Source: WJMT01 sp964599635 (GTDB lineage: Bacteria > Acidobacteriota > Aminicenantia > Aminicenantales > Aminicenantaceae). From it: DNA of 64,000 nt. Position numbers and translations under genes: made by a program. This document shows, piece after piece, positions 50,467-58,573 of the stretch. The notes under the pieces are model-generated. The model was not told where the DNA came from. It saw only the letters and a list, made by a program, of their open reading frames with translations, and ran no database searches. Position 1 is the stretch's first letter, and each line of letters begins with the position of its first letter. The stretch covers positions 186,001 through 250,000 of the forward strand of contig CAZRGM010000039.1 in assembly GCA_964599635.1 (NCBI GenBank), read 5' to 3'.

Positions 50467-51189
50467 ATGATAAAGATTAAAAACTTGACCAAATATTACG
50501 GTGATTTATGTGCTGTGGATCATGTAAGTTTTGATGTAAAAAAAGGTGAAATATTAGCTTTATTAGGACCAAATGGTGCTGGGAAGACGACTATATACAG
50601 AATCATTACAGGATATTTAAGACCGACCTCAGGAAGTGTCGAAGTGATGAATTATGATATTCACAACCATATGATAGAAATAAAAAGTAAAATAGGATAT
50701 CTTCCTGAATCTGCTCCTCTTTACATGGATATGTTGGTCTATGATTATTTGGATTTTGTTGCCAACATAAGGGGGATACAGAAAGAAAAAAAAATAGGCC
50801 ATATCAAAGAACTCAGCAGTCTCTGCGGACTCAACGAAGTCATGCACATGAATATCTATGAGCTTTCAAAGGGGTATCGACAAAGAGTAGGGATTGCTCA
50901 TGCATTGATGGGAAATCCTGAAATATTAATCTTGGATGAACCCACAGCCGGATTGGACCCTAATCAGATTGTAGAGACTAGAGAAATTATAAAAAGAATT
51001 GGGAAGAAAAAAACCATTATTTATTCCACCCATATCCTAAGTGAAGCTGAATCAACCTGTGATAGGATTGTGATTATCAACGAAGGTAAAATAGCGGCAG
51101 ACGATTCTTTGGATGGGCTGAGGGAATCTTTAAAGGAAGATTCGTTTGAAGATATTTTCATGAAATTAACCAAAGGGAATCAAAAATGA
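50467..51189 (+). CDS. ABC transporter ATPase, GldA-like
   Basis: 240 residues from ATG 50467, which has GAAGGAG six bases upstream; ATG 50452 overlaps that site. Walker A is LLGPNGAGKTTI, the signature ELSKGYRQRVG, Walker B ILILDEPTAGLDP and the switch His in YSTHIL. The class is ABC-2 exporter ATPases. It overlaps the permease gene by four bases. With the next three genes it forms the GldA-GldF-GldG-DUF4340 cassette found in many non-gliding bacteria. Confidence 0.9.
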   Translation: MIKIKNLTKYYGDLCAVDHVSFDVKKGEILALLGPNGAGKTTIYRIITGYLRPTSGSVEVMNYDIHNHMIEIKSKIGYLPESAPLYMDMLVYDYLDFVANIRGIQKEKKIGHIKELSSLCGLNEVMHMNIYELSKGYRQRVGIAHALMGNPEILILDEPTAGLDPNQIVETREIIKRIGKKKTIIYSTHILSEAESTCDRIVIINEGKIAADDSLDGLRESLKEDSFEDIFMKLTKGNQK

Positions 51190-51893
51190 AGAATGTGAAT
51201 CATATTTTCAAAAAAGAATTTAGAGCTTATTTTATTTCTCCGATTGCCTACATTGTTATTTCTGTTTTTCTTGTCATCATAGGATGGCTGTTTTTTTCTA
51301 CATTTTTTCTTGAAAAACAGGCTAATCTGACCAGATTTTTTTCTCTTCTTCCGGTAACTTTTGCATTCATCATTCCAGCGGTGACCATGCGCCTTTTTTC
51401 TGAAGAAATAAACATCGGTTCGTATGAACTTTTGATCACACTTCCTGTCTCATTTAGAGATATTATTCTGGGGAAGTTTTTAGCCGCGGTTGCGTTTGTT
51501 TCCATCATGTTAAGCCCGACTCTCCTTTATGCCATTTCAACCTCTCTTATCGGGGATCTGGATTGGGGGCCAGTCATAGGAGGATATTTGGGAGCCATAT
51601 TATTAGGAGCTAGTTTCAGCTCAGTGGGACTTCTGTCATCTTCTTTTACAAAAAATCAGGTCATTGCTTTTATCATAGGGATGGCCATTTGTTTAAGTCT
51701 GACTTTATTAATTGATTTTGTTTTGTTTTTTATTCCAAATGCTTTCGTGGGCTTTTTTCAATATTTGAGTGCCAATCATCACTTTCAAAATATTGCTAAA
51801 GGAGTCCTTGATTTAAGGGATATTCTATACTTTATTTCACTTTCATTTATTGCACTTTATGCAACCTATTTAGTCATCGAAGGAAAAAAATGA
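51186..51893 (+). CDS. ABC-2 permease, GldF-like
   Basis: A 235-residue membrane protein with six predicted helices (AYIVISVFLVIIGWLFFSTFF, FFSLLPVTFAFIIPAVTMRLFSEE, GKFLAAVAFVSIMLSPTLLYAIS, GGYLGAILLGASFSSVGLLSS, QVIAFIIGMAICLSLTLLIDFVLFF, LYFISLSFIALYATYLVIEGKK). The TMRLFSEEINIGSYELLITLP stretch after helix 2 is a hallmark of GldF/ABC-2 permeases. It pairs with the preceding ATPase; the transported substrate is unknown. Confidence 0.9.
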   Translation: MKNVNHIFKKEFRAYFISPIAYIVISVFLVIIGWLFFSTFFLEKQANLTRFFSLLPVTFAFIIPAVTMRLFSEEINIGSYELLITLPVSFRDIILGKFLAAVAFVSIMLSPTLLYAISTSLIGDLDWGPVIGGYLGAILLGASFSSVGLLSSSFTKNQVIAFIIGMAICLSLTLLIDFVLFFIPNAFVGFFQYLSANHHFQNIAKGVLDLRDILYFISLSFIALYATYLVIEGKK

Positions 51894-51903
51894 GGAGTCC
51901 AGA

Positions 51904-54117
51904 ATGGAAAAAGTAAAAATTAAATCTAATTATTATAAATTTGGTCTGTACTTAGTGATAACAGTGCTTATCAATCTGATTGGATTGAAATTTTTCTTTA
52001 GGATAGATCTTACCGAAAATAATCTTTATTCTTTATCTAAAGCCAGCAAAGAAGCTGTAGCCACCTTGAGAGAACCTTTAACCATAAACATATTTTTTTC
52101 AAAAAACCTTCCAGCGCCTTATAACAACATTGAATCTTATCTGCATGATCTTTTAGAAGCTTATGCTTTGCATTCCAATGAATATCTTAGTTATCGTTTT
52201 TTTGATGTGACAGCCAAAGAAGGAGATTTAAGTGAGCAAGCGGAGGAGAACCGAAAAAAAGCTCAGGATTATGGCATATACCCTGTCAATGTTCAGAAAA
52301 TAGAACAAGACGAGGCTAAGCTCCAGCGTGCTTATATGGGAATGGTTTTTATTCATGGGGATATCATAGAAAAAATACCAGCTGTTGCATCCACGGAAAG
52401 GTTGGAATATAAAATCACAACCACAATACAGAAAATGAATAATAAAATTTCAGCTCTCCTAAATCTGGATGAAAAAATTAATGTAAATCTCATAAAATCT
52501 TCCTCTCTGAAGGATATTGCTGAAGAAGTCGGAATGGAGGGGCTGGATGACCTAGCCAATAAGATCAATGACATTGTGTCTGAACTCAATACCAAATTAT
52601 ATGGTCAATTGACATTTAAATATATGGATCCCAGCGTGGAACAGATTTCAGAAGAAGATATGACAAAATACGAACGATTTACGCTTCAATGGCCTGAAAT
52701 AAAAGGAACTGATGGGCAGGTGATAAAAGCTGGTCAAGGTCTGGTTGCTCTTGGGATTGAATATAAAGATCGATCTGTGGAAAGAAATTTATTTGACCGA
52801 AGTCTCAACCTGACCAGCAGAGGACTGCAAGAAAGTTTTTCCCTTATTGAAGAAGACGCCATAAAAAGTTTCATAGAAGAGAATGTGGACAATGTTATAA
52901 ATATCCATGAAGAGATTGGATACCTTGAGTCTCATTCCACATTGAATTTATCCTATTCCCTTCCTCCCAAATTTCAGGGGATGCAGCAGCAGGCCGGATC
53001 CCTGAACAATTTTAATTCTCTATTGGGAGATAATTACAACATAAACAGAATTGATTTAAAGAACGAAGAGATTCCAGAGAGTATTGATACTCTCATCATT
53101 GCAGGGCCAAAAGATGAATTTTCAGACTGGGAACTCTTTCAATTAGATCAATTTCTCATGAAGGGAAAATCTTTGGCTCTTTTTATAGATTCTTTTAGTG
53201 AAGTTCAACAGGGGCAAAGCCAGATGCATGGAATGAGACAGCCTATGTATATGCCAATCAATACCAGGCTAGGAAACTTGTTGGATCATTATGGTCTTAA
53301 AGTCGGAAAATCATATGTTTTAGACGAGAAATGTTATGTAAGTCGAGATCAGAGAATGGGAGAAACTCCTATTTATTTTGCTCCGGTTATAAAGAATGAG
53401 AATATTAATCATAAATTTGATTTTTTAAAAAACATTAAAGAAATCATCATGATCCAGGTTTCCCCCTTATCATCTGATGAAAAAAAGATCAAAGAAAATG
53501 GTATTGATTTAGAACCATTGATTTCAAGTTCAAAGCGGTCTTGGACCATGTCTGGCCAAATTAATTTAGACCCTCTGATGATAAGGCCTCCTGAAGATCA
53601 TGAAAAGATGGAAAGTTTTCCTTTGGTTTATCTCGCAGAAGGGAATTTTCAAAGTTATTTTTCTGATAAAGAAATCCCGGAAAAACCAAAAGAAGAATCT
53701 GAAGACGAAGAAGAGAGCAAAGAAGAGAAAAAACAGGAAAAGAAAGAAACGGAAGAGGCCCCTTTAAAATCAGGGAAGGGAGTCATTAAATCAGGAAGGT
53801 CTGGAAAATTGTTTCTCATAGGATCATCTGAAATACTCAAGGATAATTTATTTGATGAAAGCGGGGAAGGGCCTAATGCCCAGTTTGTTTTAAACTCCAT
53901 TGATTATTTAAACAAAAGAGATGAAATTGCAGTTATGAGAAGTAAAAATCAAAAATTCAATCCTTTAAAAGATACCAAGCCCATCACCCGAAGTTTACTT
54001 AAAATTGTCAATATAGGAGGTCTTCCCGCGCTCTTTATCCTGTTTGGAATTTTCGTTTGGGTCAGACGTAAAGCCAAGAAAAAAATGATTAAGGCTGTTT
54101 TTTCGAATCAAAAATAG
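51904..54117 (+). CDS. GldG-like protein of the ABC cassette
   Basis: A 737-residue protein. The N-terminal helix (about 10-30) precedes IDLTENNLYSLSKASKEAVATL, the defining GldG start. A large periplasmic portion contains IFFSKNLPAPYNNIESYLHDLLEAY and SIDTLIIAGPKDEFSDWELFQLDQFL. A Glu/Lys-rich low-complexity linker lies at about 595-625, and a C-terminal helix at about 700-722 is followed by basic residues. It is an accessory subunit that may link the transporter to periplasmic partners. It starts ten bases after the permease stop behind GGAG. Confidence 0.85.
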   Translation: MEKVKIKSNYYKFGLYLVITVLINLIGLKFFFRIDLTENNLYSLSKASKEAVATLREPLTINIFFSKNLPAPYNNIESYLHDLLEAYALHSNEYLSYRFFDVTAKEGDLSEQAEENRKKAQDYGIYPVNVQKIEQDEAKLQRAYMGMVFIHGDIIEKIPAVASTERLEYKITTTIQKMNNKISALLNLDEKINVNLIKSSSLKDIAEEVGMEGLDDLANKINDIVSELNTKLYGQLTFKYMDPSVEQISEEDMTKYERFTLQWPEIKGTDGQVIKAGQGLVALGIEYKDRSVERNLFDRSLNLTSRGLQESFSLIEEDAIKSFIEENVDNVINIHEEIGYLESHSTLNLSYSLPPKFQGMQQQAGSLNNFNSLLGDNYNINRIDLKNEEIPESIDTLIIAGPKDEFSDWELFQLDQFLMKGKSLALFIDSFSEVQQGQSQMHGMRQPMYMPINTRLGNLLDHYGLKVGKSYVLDEKCYVSRDQRMGETPIYFAPVIKNENINHKFDFLKNIKEIIMIQVSPLSSDEKKIKENGIDLEPLISSSKRSWTMSGQINLDPLMIRPPEDHEKMESFPLVYLAEGNFQSYFSDKEIPEKPKEESEDEEESKEEKKQEKKETEEAPLKSGKGVIKSGRSGKLFLIGSSEILKDNLFDESGEGPNAQFVLNSIDYLNKRDEIAVMRSKNQKFNPLKDTKPITRSLLKIVNIGGLPALFILFGIFVWVRRKAKKKMIKAVFSNQK

Positions 54118-54133
54118 TTTCTGGAGGAACTCA

Positions 54134-55114
54134 ATGAAGTTACAAAAAGAATACATTATATTAACTGCGGTTATTTGCATTTTGGTTTTAGTTCTTATTG
54201 TGAGCTCAGGAAAAAATAAAATGTCTTATAGCCTTCCGAAACTGGATAAAATTGAATCAGATTCTATCAGCCAATTTGAAATCAACCATAAAGAGAAATC
54301 CATTTTGATCAAAAGAAGCCAAAATGACTGGCTTATAATGCCTCAGCAATATAAGGCAGATTCAGATAAAATCAATGGGATGCTGGAGGTCATTGGAGAT
54401 TTGACTTTAACTGAACTTGTTTCAGATAAAAAAAATTACAGTCGATATGAATTAGATGAAGAAAACAGAATTCAGGTCAAAGCATTCAGTCATGGAGAAA
54501 TAATCAGAGAATTTTACATAGGCAAAGCATCCCCCACTTACAGTCATACTTACATAAGAACGGCAGATAGACCTTCTGTTTTCCATGCCAGAGATTCCTT
54601 CAGAAGTACTTTTGAGCTGGATATTTCAGGGCTCAGAGATAAATCAGTTATGGAATTTAACAAGGAGGAAATAACAGGATTGAGCCTTAAAGGGGAATTT
54701 GGTTCACTTGAATTTCAAAAAGAAATAAGACAAATTGAATCGGATAAAAAAGAACAAAAAGGGGAGGAAGAAAAAGGAATCGATCCTCCTGGAAATGAAG
54801 AGATCTGGTTGACAAAGGATGGACAAGAAGCTAAAGCCGATGAGATCAATTCACTTCTATCAAAATTATCTAGTTTAAATTGTGATTCTTATATGGATGA
54901 AAAAGAAAAAGAGAACCTCAAGAATCCAGTTTATACCATTATTGCTAAGGGGACTAAAGATTATAAGCTCTCTATATATGAAAATAGGGAAGAAGAAGAT
55001 GAATACCCCGCCTTGTCATCTGAGAATGATTATCCCTTCCGACTCACCAAATGGATAACTGAAAGCTTGATGAAAATGCCTGAGGATATTCTTAAGGAAC
55101 CAACCGAAGGTTGA
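54134..55114 (+). CDS. DUF4340-domain protein
   Basis: A 326-residue protein with an N-terminal membrane anchor (about 7-24, IILTAVICILVLVLIVSSG). DUF4340 features include ISQFEINHKEKSILIKRSQNDWLIM, FYIGKASPTYSHTYIRTADRPSVFHA and LRDKSVMEFNKEEITGL. A charged insert lies at about 195-220. Such proteins are the usual fourth member of the GldA/F/G cassette and probably act with it on the outer side of the inner membrane. It follows GldG by 16 bases behind GGAGG. Confidence 0.85.
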   Translation: MKLQKEYIILTAVICILVLVLIVSSGKNKMSYSLPKLDKIESDSISQFEINHKEKSILIKRSQNDWLIMPQQYKADSDKINGMLEVIGDLTLTELVSDKKNYSRYELDEENRIQVKAFSHGEIIREFYIGKASPTYSHTYIRTADRPSVFHARDSFRSTFELDISGLRDKSVMEFNKEEITGLSLKGEFGSLEFQKEIRQIESDKKEQKGEEEKGIDPPGNEEIWLTKDGQEAKADEINSLLSKLSSLNCDSYMDEKEKENLKNPVYTIIAKGTKDYKLSIYENREEEDEYPALSSENDYPFRLTKWITESLMKMPEDILKEPTEG

Positions 55115-55156
55115 TTCTTTGAAAAACAATCAGTTAATGAGGGATTTTTTTCTGCC

Positions 55157-55191
55157 GGGATGATTAAAGAAAAAATTTCAGGGATCATCCC
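55157..55191. repeat. Perfect inverted repeat just before the kinase start
   Basis: GGGATGAT (55157-55164) and ATCATCCC (55184-55191), with a 19-base A/T-rich loop. It ends nine bases before ATG 55201, which has no ribosome site of its own, and no T-run follows. It could be an operator or a translation-controlling hairpin. Confidence 0.5.
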
Positions 55192-55200
55192 ATAAGATTT

Positions 55201-56235
55201 ATGGAAATAACCAGATATATTGATTTTGCTCCTCGATTTTCGGGTAAAGATGCTGAGTTTATCTCTAGAGAACTGTATGGAATGGATGTTTTTGTTCAGC
55301 CGCTTCCCAGTGAAAGAGATCAGAATTTTTTATTAAAAGATAAAAAGTCGGGGAATAAGTATGTTCTTAAAATATCAAATCAGAAAGAAAAGAAAGAGAT
55401 CCTTGAGCTCCAAAATTCAGCTATGGAAAGGATCGGTTTGTTTTTGAATACCTCTTCATGTCCTCAAATATGTTTGACTGCTAGCGGAAAAAAGACAGAA
55501 AAAATGAGAAATAAAAACAGGGAATCTCATTTTGTTCGTCTGGTTACTTACATTGAAGGGGTGCCTTTAGCAGAAGTCCGCCCCCATTCACCAGGCCTTC
55601 TTCGGTCAATCGGAAGATTTATCGCAAAGATTGATCAAGTCCTCAAAGAATTTTCCCATCCTGCAGCCAAAAGGGATTTTTACTGGGATCTGCAGAAAGG
55701 CCCAGAAGTTATCAAAAATTTTAAAAGTTATATAAATGACCCGGATGAGCTTGATTTGATCAATTATTTCCTAAATAAATTTCATTCCCAAGCTTCTCCT
55801 ATTATTTCGGAATTGGGAAAAACAATCATCCATAATGATGGAAATGACTATAACATTCTTATTAGCCATCCTGATAAAAAAGACTCAAATCAAAAAAAAG
55901 CATATGGAATAATTGATTTCGGGGACATGGTTTATTCCTATACAATGGGAGATATTGCGGTAGCTGCTTCTTATGTCATGATGGGCAAAAAAAACTTTTG
56001 GGAGTCTGCTTCTTATCTGATCAAAGGATATAATGAAATTATAAAAATTTCAGATAAAGAGCTTGAAGCCATTCATCATTTTATTTATTTGAGACTCTGT
56101 ATGAGTGTGGCACTCTCTGCATTTCAAAAAAAACAGTATCCTGATAATGAATATCTATCCATATCAGAAAAAAAATCCTGGGAGCTTTTAAAAAGAATAA
56201 GAGAAGGTAAGATCAATCCGGCTCATTTTTTTTGA
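55201..56235 (+). CDS. APH-family kinase resembling hydroxylysine kinase
   Basis: A 344-residue aminoglycoside-phosphotransferase-fold kinase. An ATP Lys lies at about residue 57 (KYVLKIS), the catalytic loop is IIHNDGNDYNIL (Asp213, Asn218), and the metal Asp239 lies in GIIDFGDMVYS. LPSERDQNFLL near residue 35-45 matches the nucleotide loop of the hydroxylysine kinase (AGPHD1/HYKK) branch. HYKK phosphorylates 5-hydroxylysine with GTP. The next gene encodes a phospholyase-type class III aminotransferase, its natural partner. Homoserine or ethanolamine kinase activity is an alternative. Confidence 0.75.
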   Translation: MEITRYIDFAPRFSGKDAEFISRELYGMDVFVQPLPSERDQNFLLKDKKSGNKYVLKISNQKEKKEILELQNSAMERIGLFLNTSSCPQICLTASGKKTEKMRNKNRESHFVRLVTYIEGVPLAEVRPHSPGLLRSIGRFIAKIDQVLKEFSHPAAKRDFYWDLQKGPEVIKNFKSYINDPDELDLINYFLNKFHSQASPIISELGKTIIHNDGNDYNILISHPDKKDSNQKKAYGIIDFGDMVYSYTMGDIAVAASYVMMGKKNFWESASYLIKGYNEIIKISDKELEAIHHFIYLRLCMSVALSAFQKKQYPDNEYLSISEKKSWELLKRIREGKINPAHFF

Positions 56236-56268
56236 AGCGATCATGAATCAACCAGGTTAGGAAATAAG

Positions 56269-57564
56269 ATGGATAAACGGAAAACACTTCAATTGAGGAA
56301 AAAGTATATAGGACCGTCCTTGAGATTGTCTTATAAAAAACCCATAAAAATTGTCAGAGGATTTATGCAGTATCTATATGATGAGAAAGGCCAAAAATAT
56401 CTAGACGCAAGAAATAATGTCCCCCATGTGGGGCACTGCCATCCAAAAGTCAATGAAGCGGCTCGCAAGCAGATGTGTATGCTCAATACAAATACAAGAT
56501 ATCTCCATGATAATCTTGTTTTATACGCCCAAAAGCTTTCTGCCAAAATGCCTGAGCCACTAAAAGTTTGTTATATAGTCAATTCAGGAAGTGAGGCTAA
56601 TGATCTGGCTCTCCGAATGGCTTGGAATTACACTCAAAAAAAAGATGTGATGGTGGTAGATCATGCCTACCATGGAAACTTGAGTTCTCTTATAGACATC
56701 AGTCCTTATAAATTCGATGGGAAAGGGGGGAAGGGAGTTCCTCCCTATGTTCATAAAGTCAATATTCCAGATGGTTTTAGAGGAGAGTACAAATATTCAG
56801 ATCTTATGGCCGGGAAAAAGTATGCGGATCATGTGAAGGATGTTATAAAAAGGATGCAGAATGAGGGGAAAGGATTGGCTGCCTTTATTGCTGAATCTTT
56901 AATGGGGTGTGCCGGACAAATTGTTTTTCCCGAAAGTTATCTCAGATATGCCTATAAATATGTCAGAGAAGCAGGAGGAGTCTGTATCGCTGATGAAATC
57001 CAGATAGGTTTTGGAAGAGTCGGGACTCATTTTTGGGGATTTGAAACCCAGAATGTATTGCCTGATATTGTGACTCTTGGGAAGCCCATCGGGAATGGGT
57101 TCCCTTTAGCTGCAGTCATTACCAGTCCAGAAATTGCTGAAGCCTTTGACAATGGAATGGAGTATTTTAATACTTTTGGAGGGAATCCGGTTTCATGTGC
57201 TGTGGGAACGGCTGTTTTGGAAGTGATTGAAAAGGAAGATTTGATAGAAAATGCACAGGTAACGGGAAAATACTTTAAGGAAAAGCTTGAAGAATTAAAG
57301 AACAAGTATTCCCTTATAGGTGATGTCAGAGGGATGGGACTCTTTCTGGGAGTGGAATTTGTCCAGGATAGAAAAATGCTGACTCCGGCTACAGAACAGA
57401 CTGAATATATTGTGGAACGAATGAAAGAGGAAAGAATTCTTGTCAGCAGTGATGGCCCTTTCCAGAATGTTCTGAAGATTAAACCTCCTATGGTTTTTAA
57501 TAGAGAGAACGCTGATTTTTTTGTATCCAAACTTGAGCAAATTCTAGCAGAGGATACGGTTTAA
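56269..57564 (+). CDS. Class III aminotransferase-fold phospholyase (AGXT2L-like)
   Basis: A 431-residue PLP enzyme. The Schiff-base Lys is Lys272 (VTLGKPIGNGFP) and Asp242 (ADEIQIGFGRVG) holds the PLP ring nitrogen. The stretch GMEYFNTFGGNPVSCAVG and the end VSSDGPFQNVLKIKPPM closely match human AGXT2L1/AGXT2L2. Those are lyases that split phosphoethanolamine or 5-phosphohydroxylysine into ammonia, phosphate and an aldehyde, not transaminases. Adjacency to a hydroxylysine-kinase-like gene (34 bases) supports the 5-phosphohydroxylysine reaction. Confidence 0.8.
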   Translation: MDKRKTLQLRKKYIGPSLRLSYKKPIKIVRGFMQYLYDEKGQKYLDARNNVPHVGHCHPKVNEAARKQMCMLNTNTRYLHDNLVLYAQKLSAKMPEPLKVCYIVNSGSEANDLALRMAWNYTQKKDVMVVDHAYHGNLSSLIDISPYKFDGKGGKGVPPYVHKVNIPDGFRGEYKYSDLMAGKKYADHVKDVIKRMQNEGKGLAAFIAESLMGCAGQIVFPESYLRYAYKYVREAGGVCIADEIQIGFGRVGTHFWGFETQNVLPDIVTLGKPIGNGFPLAAVITSPEIAEAFDNGMEYFNTFGGNPVSCAVGTAVLEVIEKEDLIENAQVTGKYFKEKLEELKNKYSLIGDVRGMGLFLGVEFVQDRKMLTPATEQTEYIVERMKEERILVSSDGPFQNVLKIKPPMVFNRENADFFVSKLEQILAEDTV

Positions 57565-57574
57565 CATGAATGAA

Positions 57575-58557
57575 TTATGGCAAAAGACCCTTTTCTTTTA
57601 ACCAGGAGTCATTAAATATACTACTGAGATATCTATTGGCTGAATCTGGAAATATGGTTATTATTCTGGCAGGTCTATCAATTTCTCGGGCTAATTTAAG
57701 AGAGGCCCAAATGGCAGCTCCGCTAGAGCCTCCAGCAAGGATGGCTTCTGTTTCTGCAATTTTTCTTGTCATTTCAAAGGCAGTTTTATCAGTAATTTGG
57801 TAAATATCATCGATAACTGAAAAATCAACACATTTAATAAGAAATTCATCACCCAGTCCTTCGAGTAGGTAAGGGGAAGGTTTTATTTTTTCCCTCTGTG
57901 GAAATAATCATAAAATATGGATCCCACCGGATCCACTCCTATGACCTTGATACGGGGATCTTTTTCTTTTAAATACTTAGCAGCTCCGCATATAGTGCCT
58001 CCTGTTCCAATACCGGCCACAAAATAATCGATATCTCCTTCCATTTGTTCCCAGATTTCAGGGCCTGTTGTTTTGTAATGAGCCTCATTATTTTTTTTGT
58101 CGTTGTGCTGGTCTAAATAGTAACTGTGAGGTATTTTTTCTGCAATCCGAGGTGCTAGGTTATTGTAGCTGTTTGGGGATTCTGGAGGCAGTGTTGAATC
58201 AACAAGGATTAAATCCACATTCATGGCTCTGAGTATTTTTAATTTATCGGGACTGGTTGAATCACGGATCACTATTTTTAGCTTGTACCCTTTGATTAAA
58301 CAGACTATAGCTAAGGCTAAAGCTGTGTTGCCGCTGGAATTTTCTACAATAGTATCCCCGGGTTTGATCTTTCCTTTTTTCTCAGCATCTTCAATCATAT
58401 ATTTTGCGATTCTATCTTTGACGCTACCTGCGGGGTTGTAAAATTCAATTTTTGCAAATATATCTGATTTCAGTCCCTCTGTGATTTTGTTTAGCTTAAC
58501 CACAGGAGTATTTCCTATGGTTTCTACAATATTATTGTATATTTTTTTTGTTTTCAT
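57575..58557 (-). pseudogene. Cystathionine beta-synthase/cysteine synthase-like gene with a frameshift
   Basis: The first frame (58557-57883) encodes 224 residues: VETIGNTPVVKLN, PLP Lys in NPAGSVKDRI, VENSSGNTALALA and GIGTGGTICG, then stops at FHRGKK. The same protein continues in the -1 frame to 57575 (KPSPYLLEGLGDEF, FSVIDDIYQITDKTAFEM, ILAGGSSGAAIWASLKLA). One extra A in the A6 tract at about 57886-57891 restores a chain of about 327 residues, normal for a CBS catalytic core. It is either decayed, slippage-expressed or a sequencing error. It lies 16 bases after hutH. Confidence 0.8.
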
Positions 58558-58573
58558 GGATTTAAATCATTCC

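Noticed and set aside
50467..55114. Evidence for gliding motility
   Set aside because: GldA/F/G/DUF4340 cassettes occur widely in non-gliding bacteria and no other gld or spr gene is present.
57570..57803. Plus-strand frame after the aminotransferase
   Set aside because: It is antisense to the well-conserved C-terminal part of the CBS-like gene.
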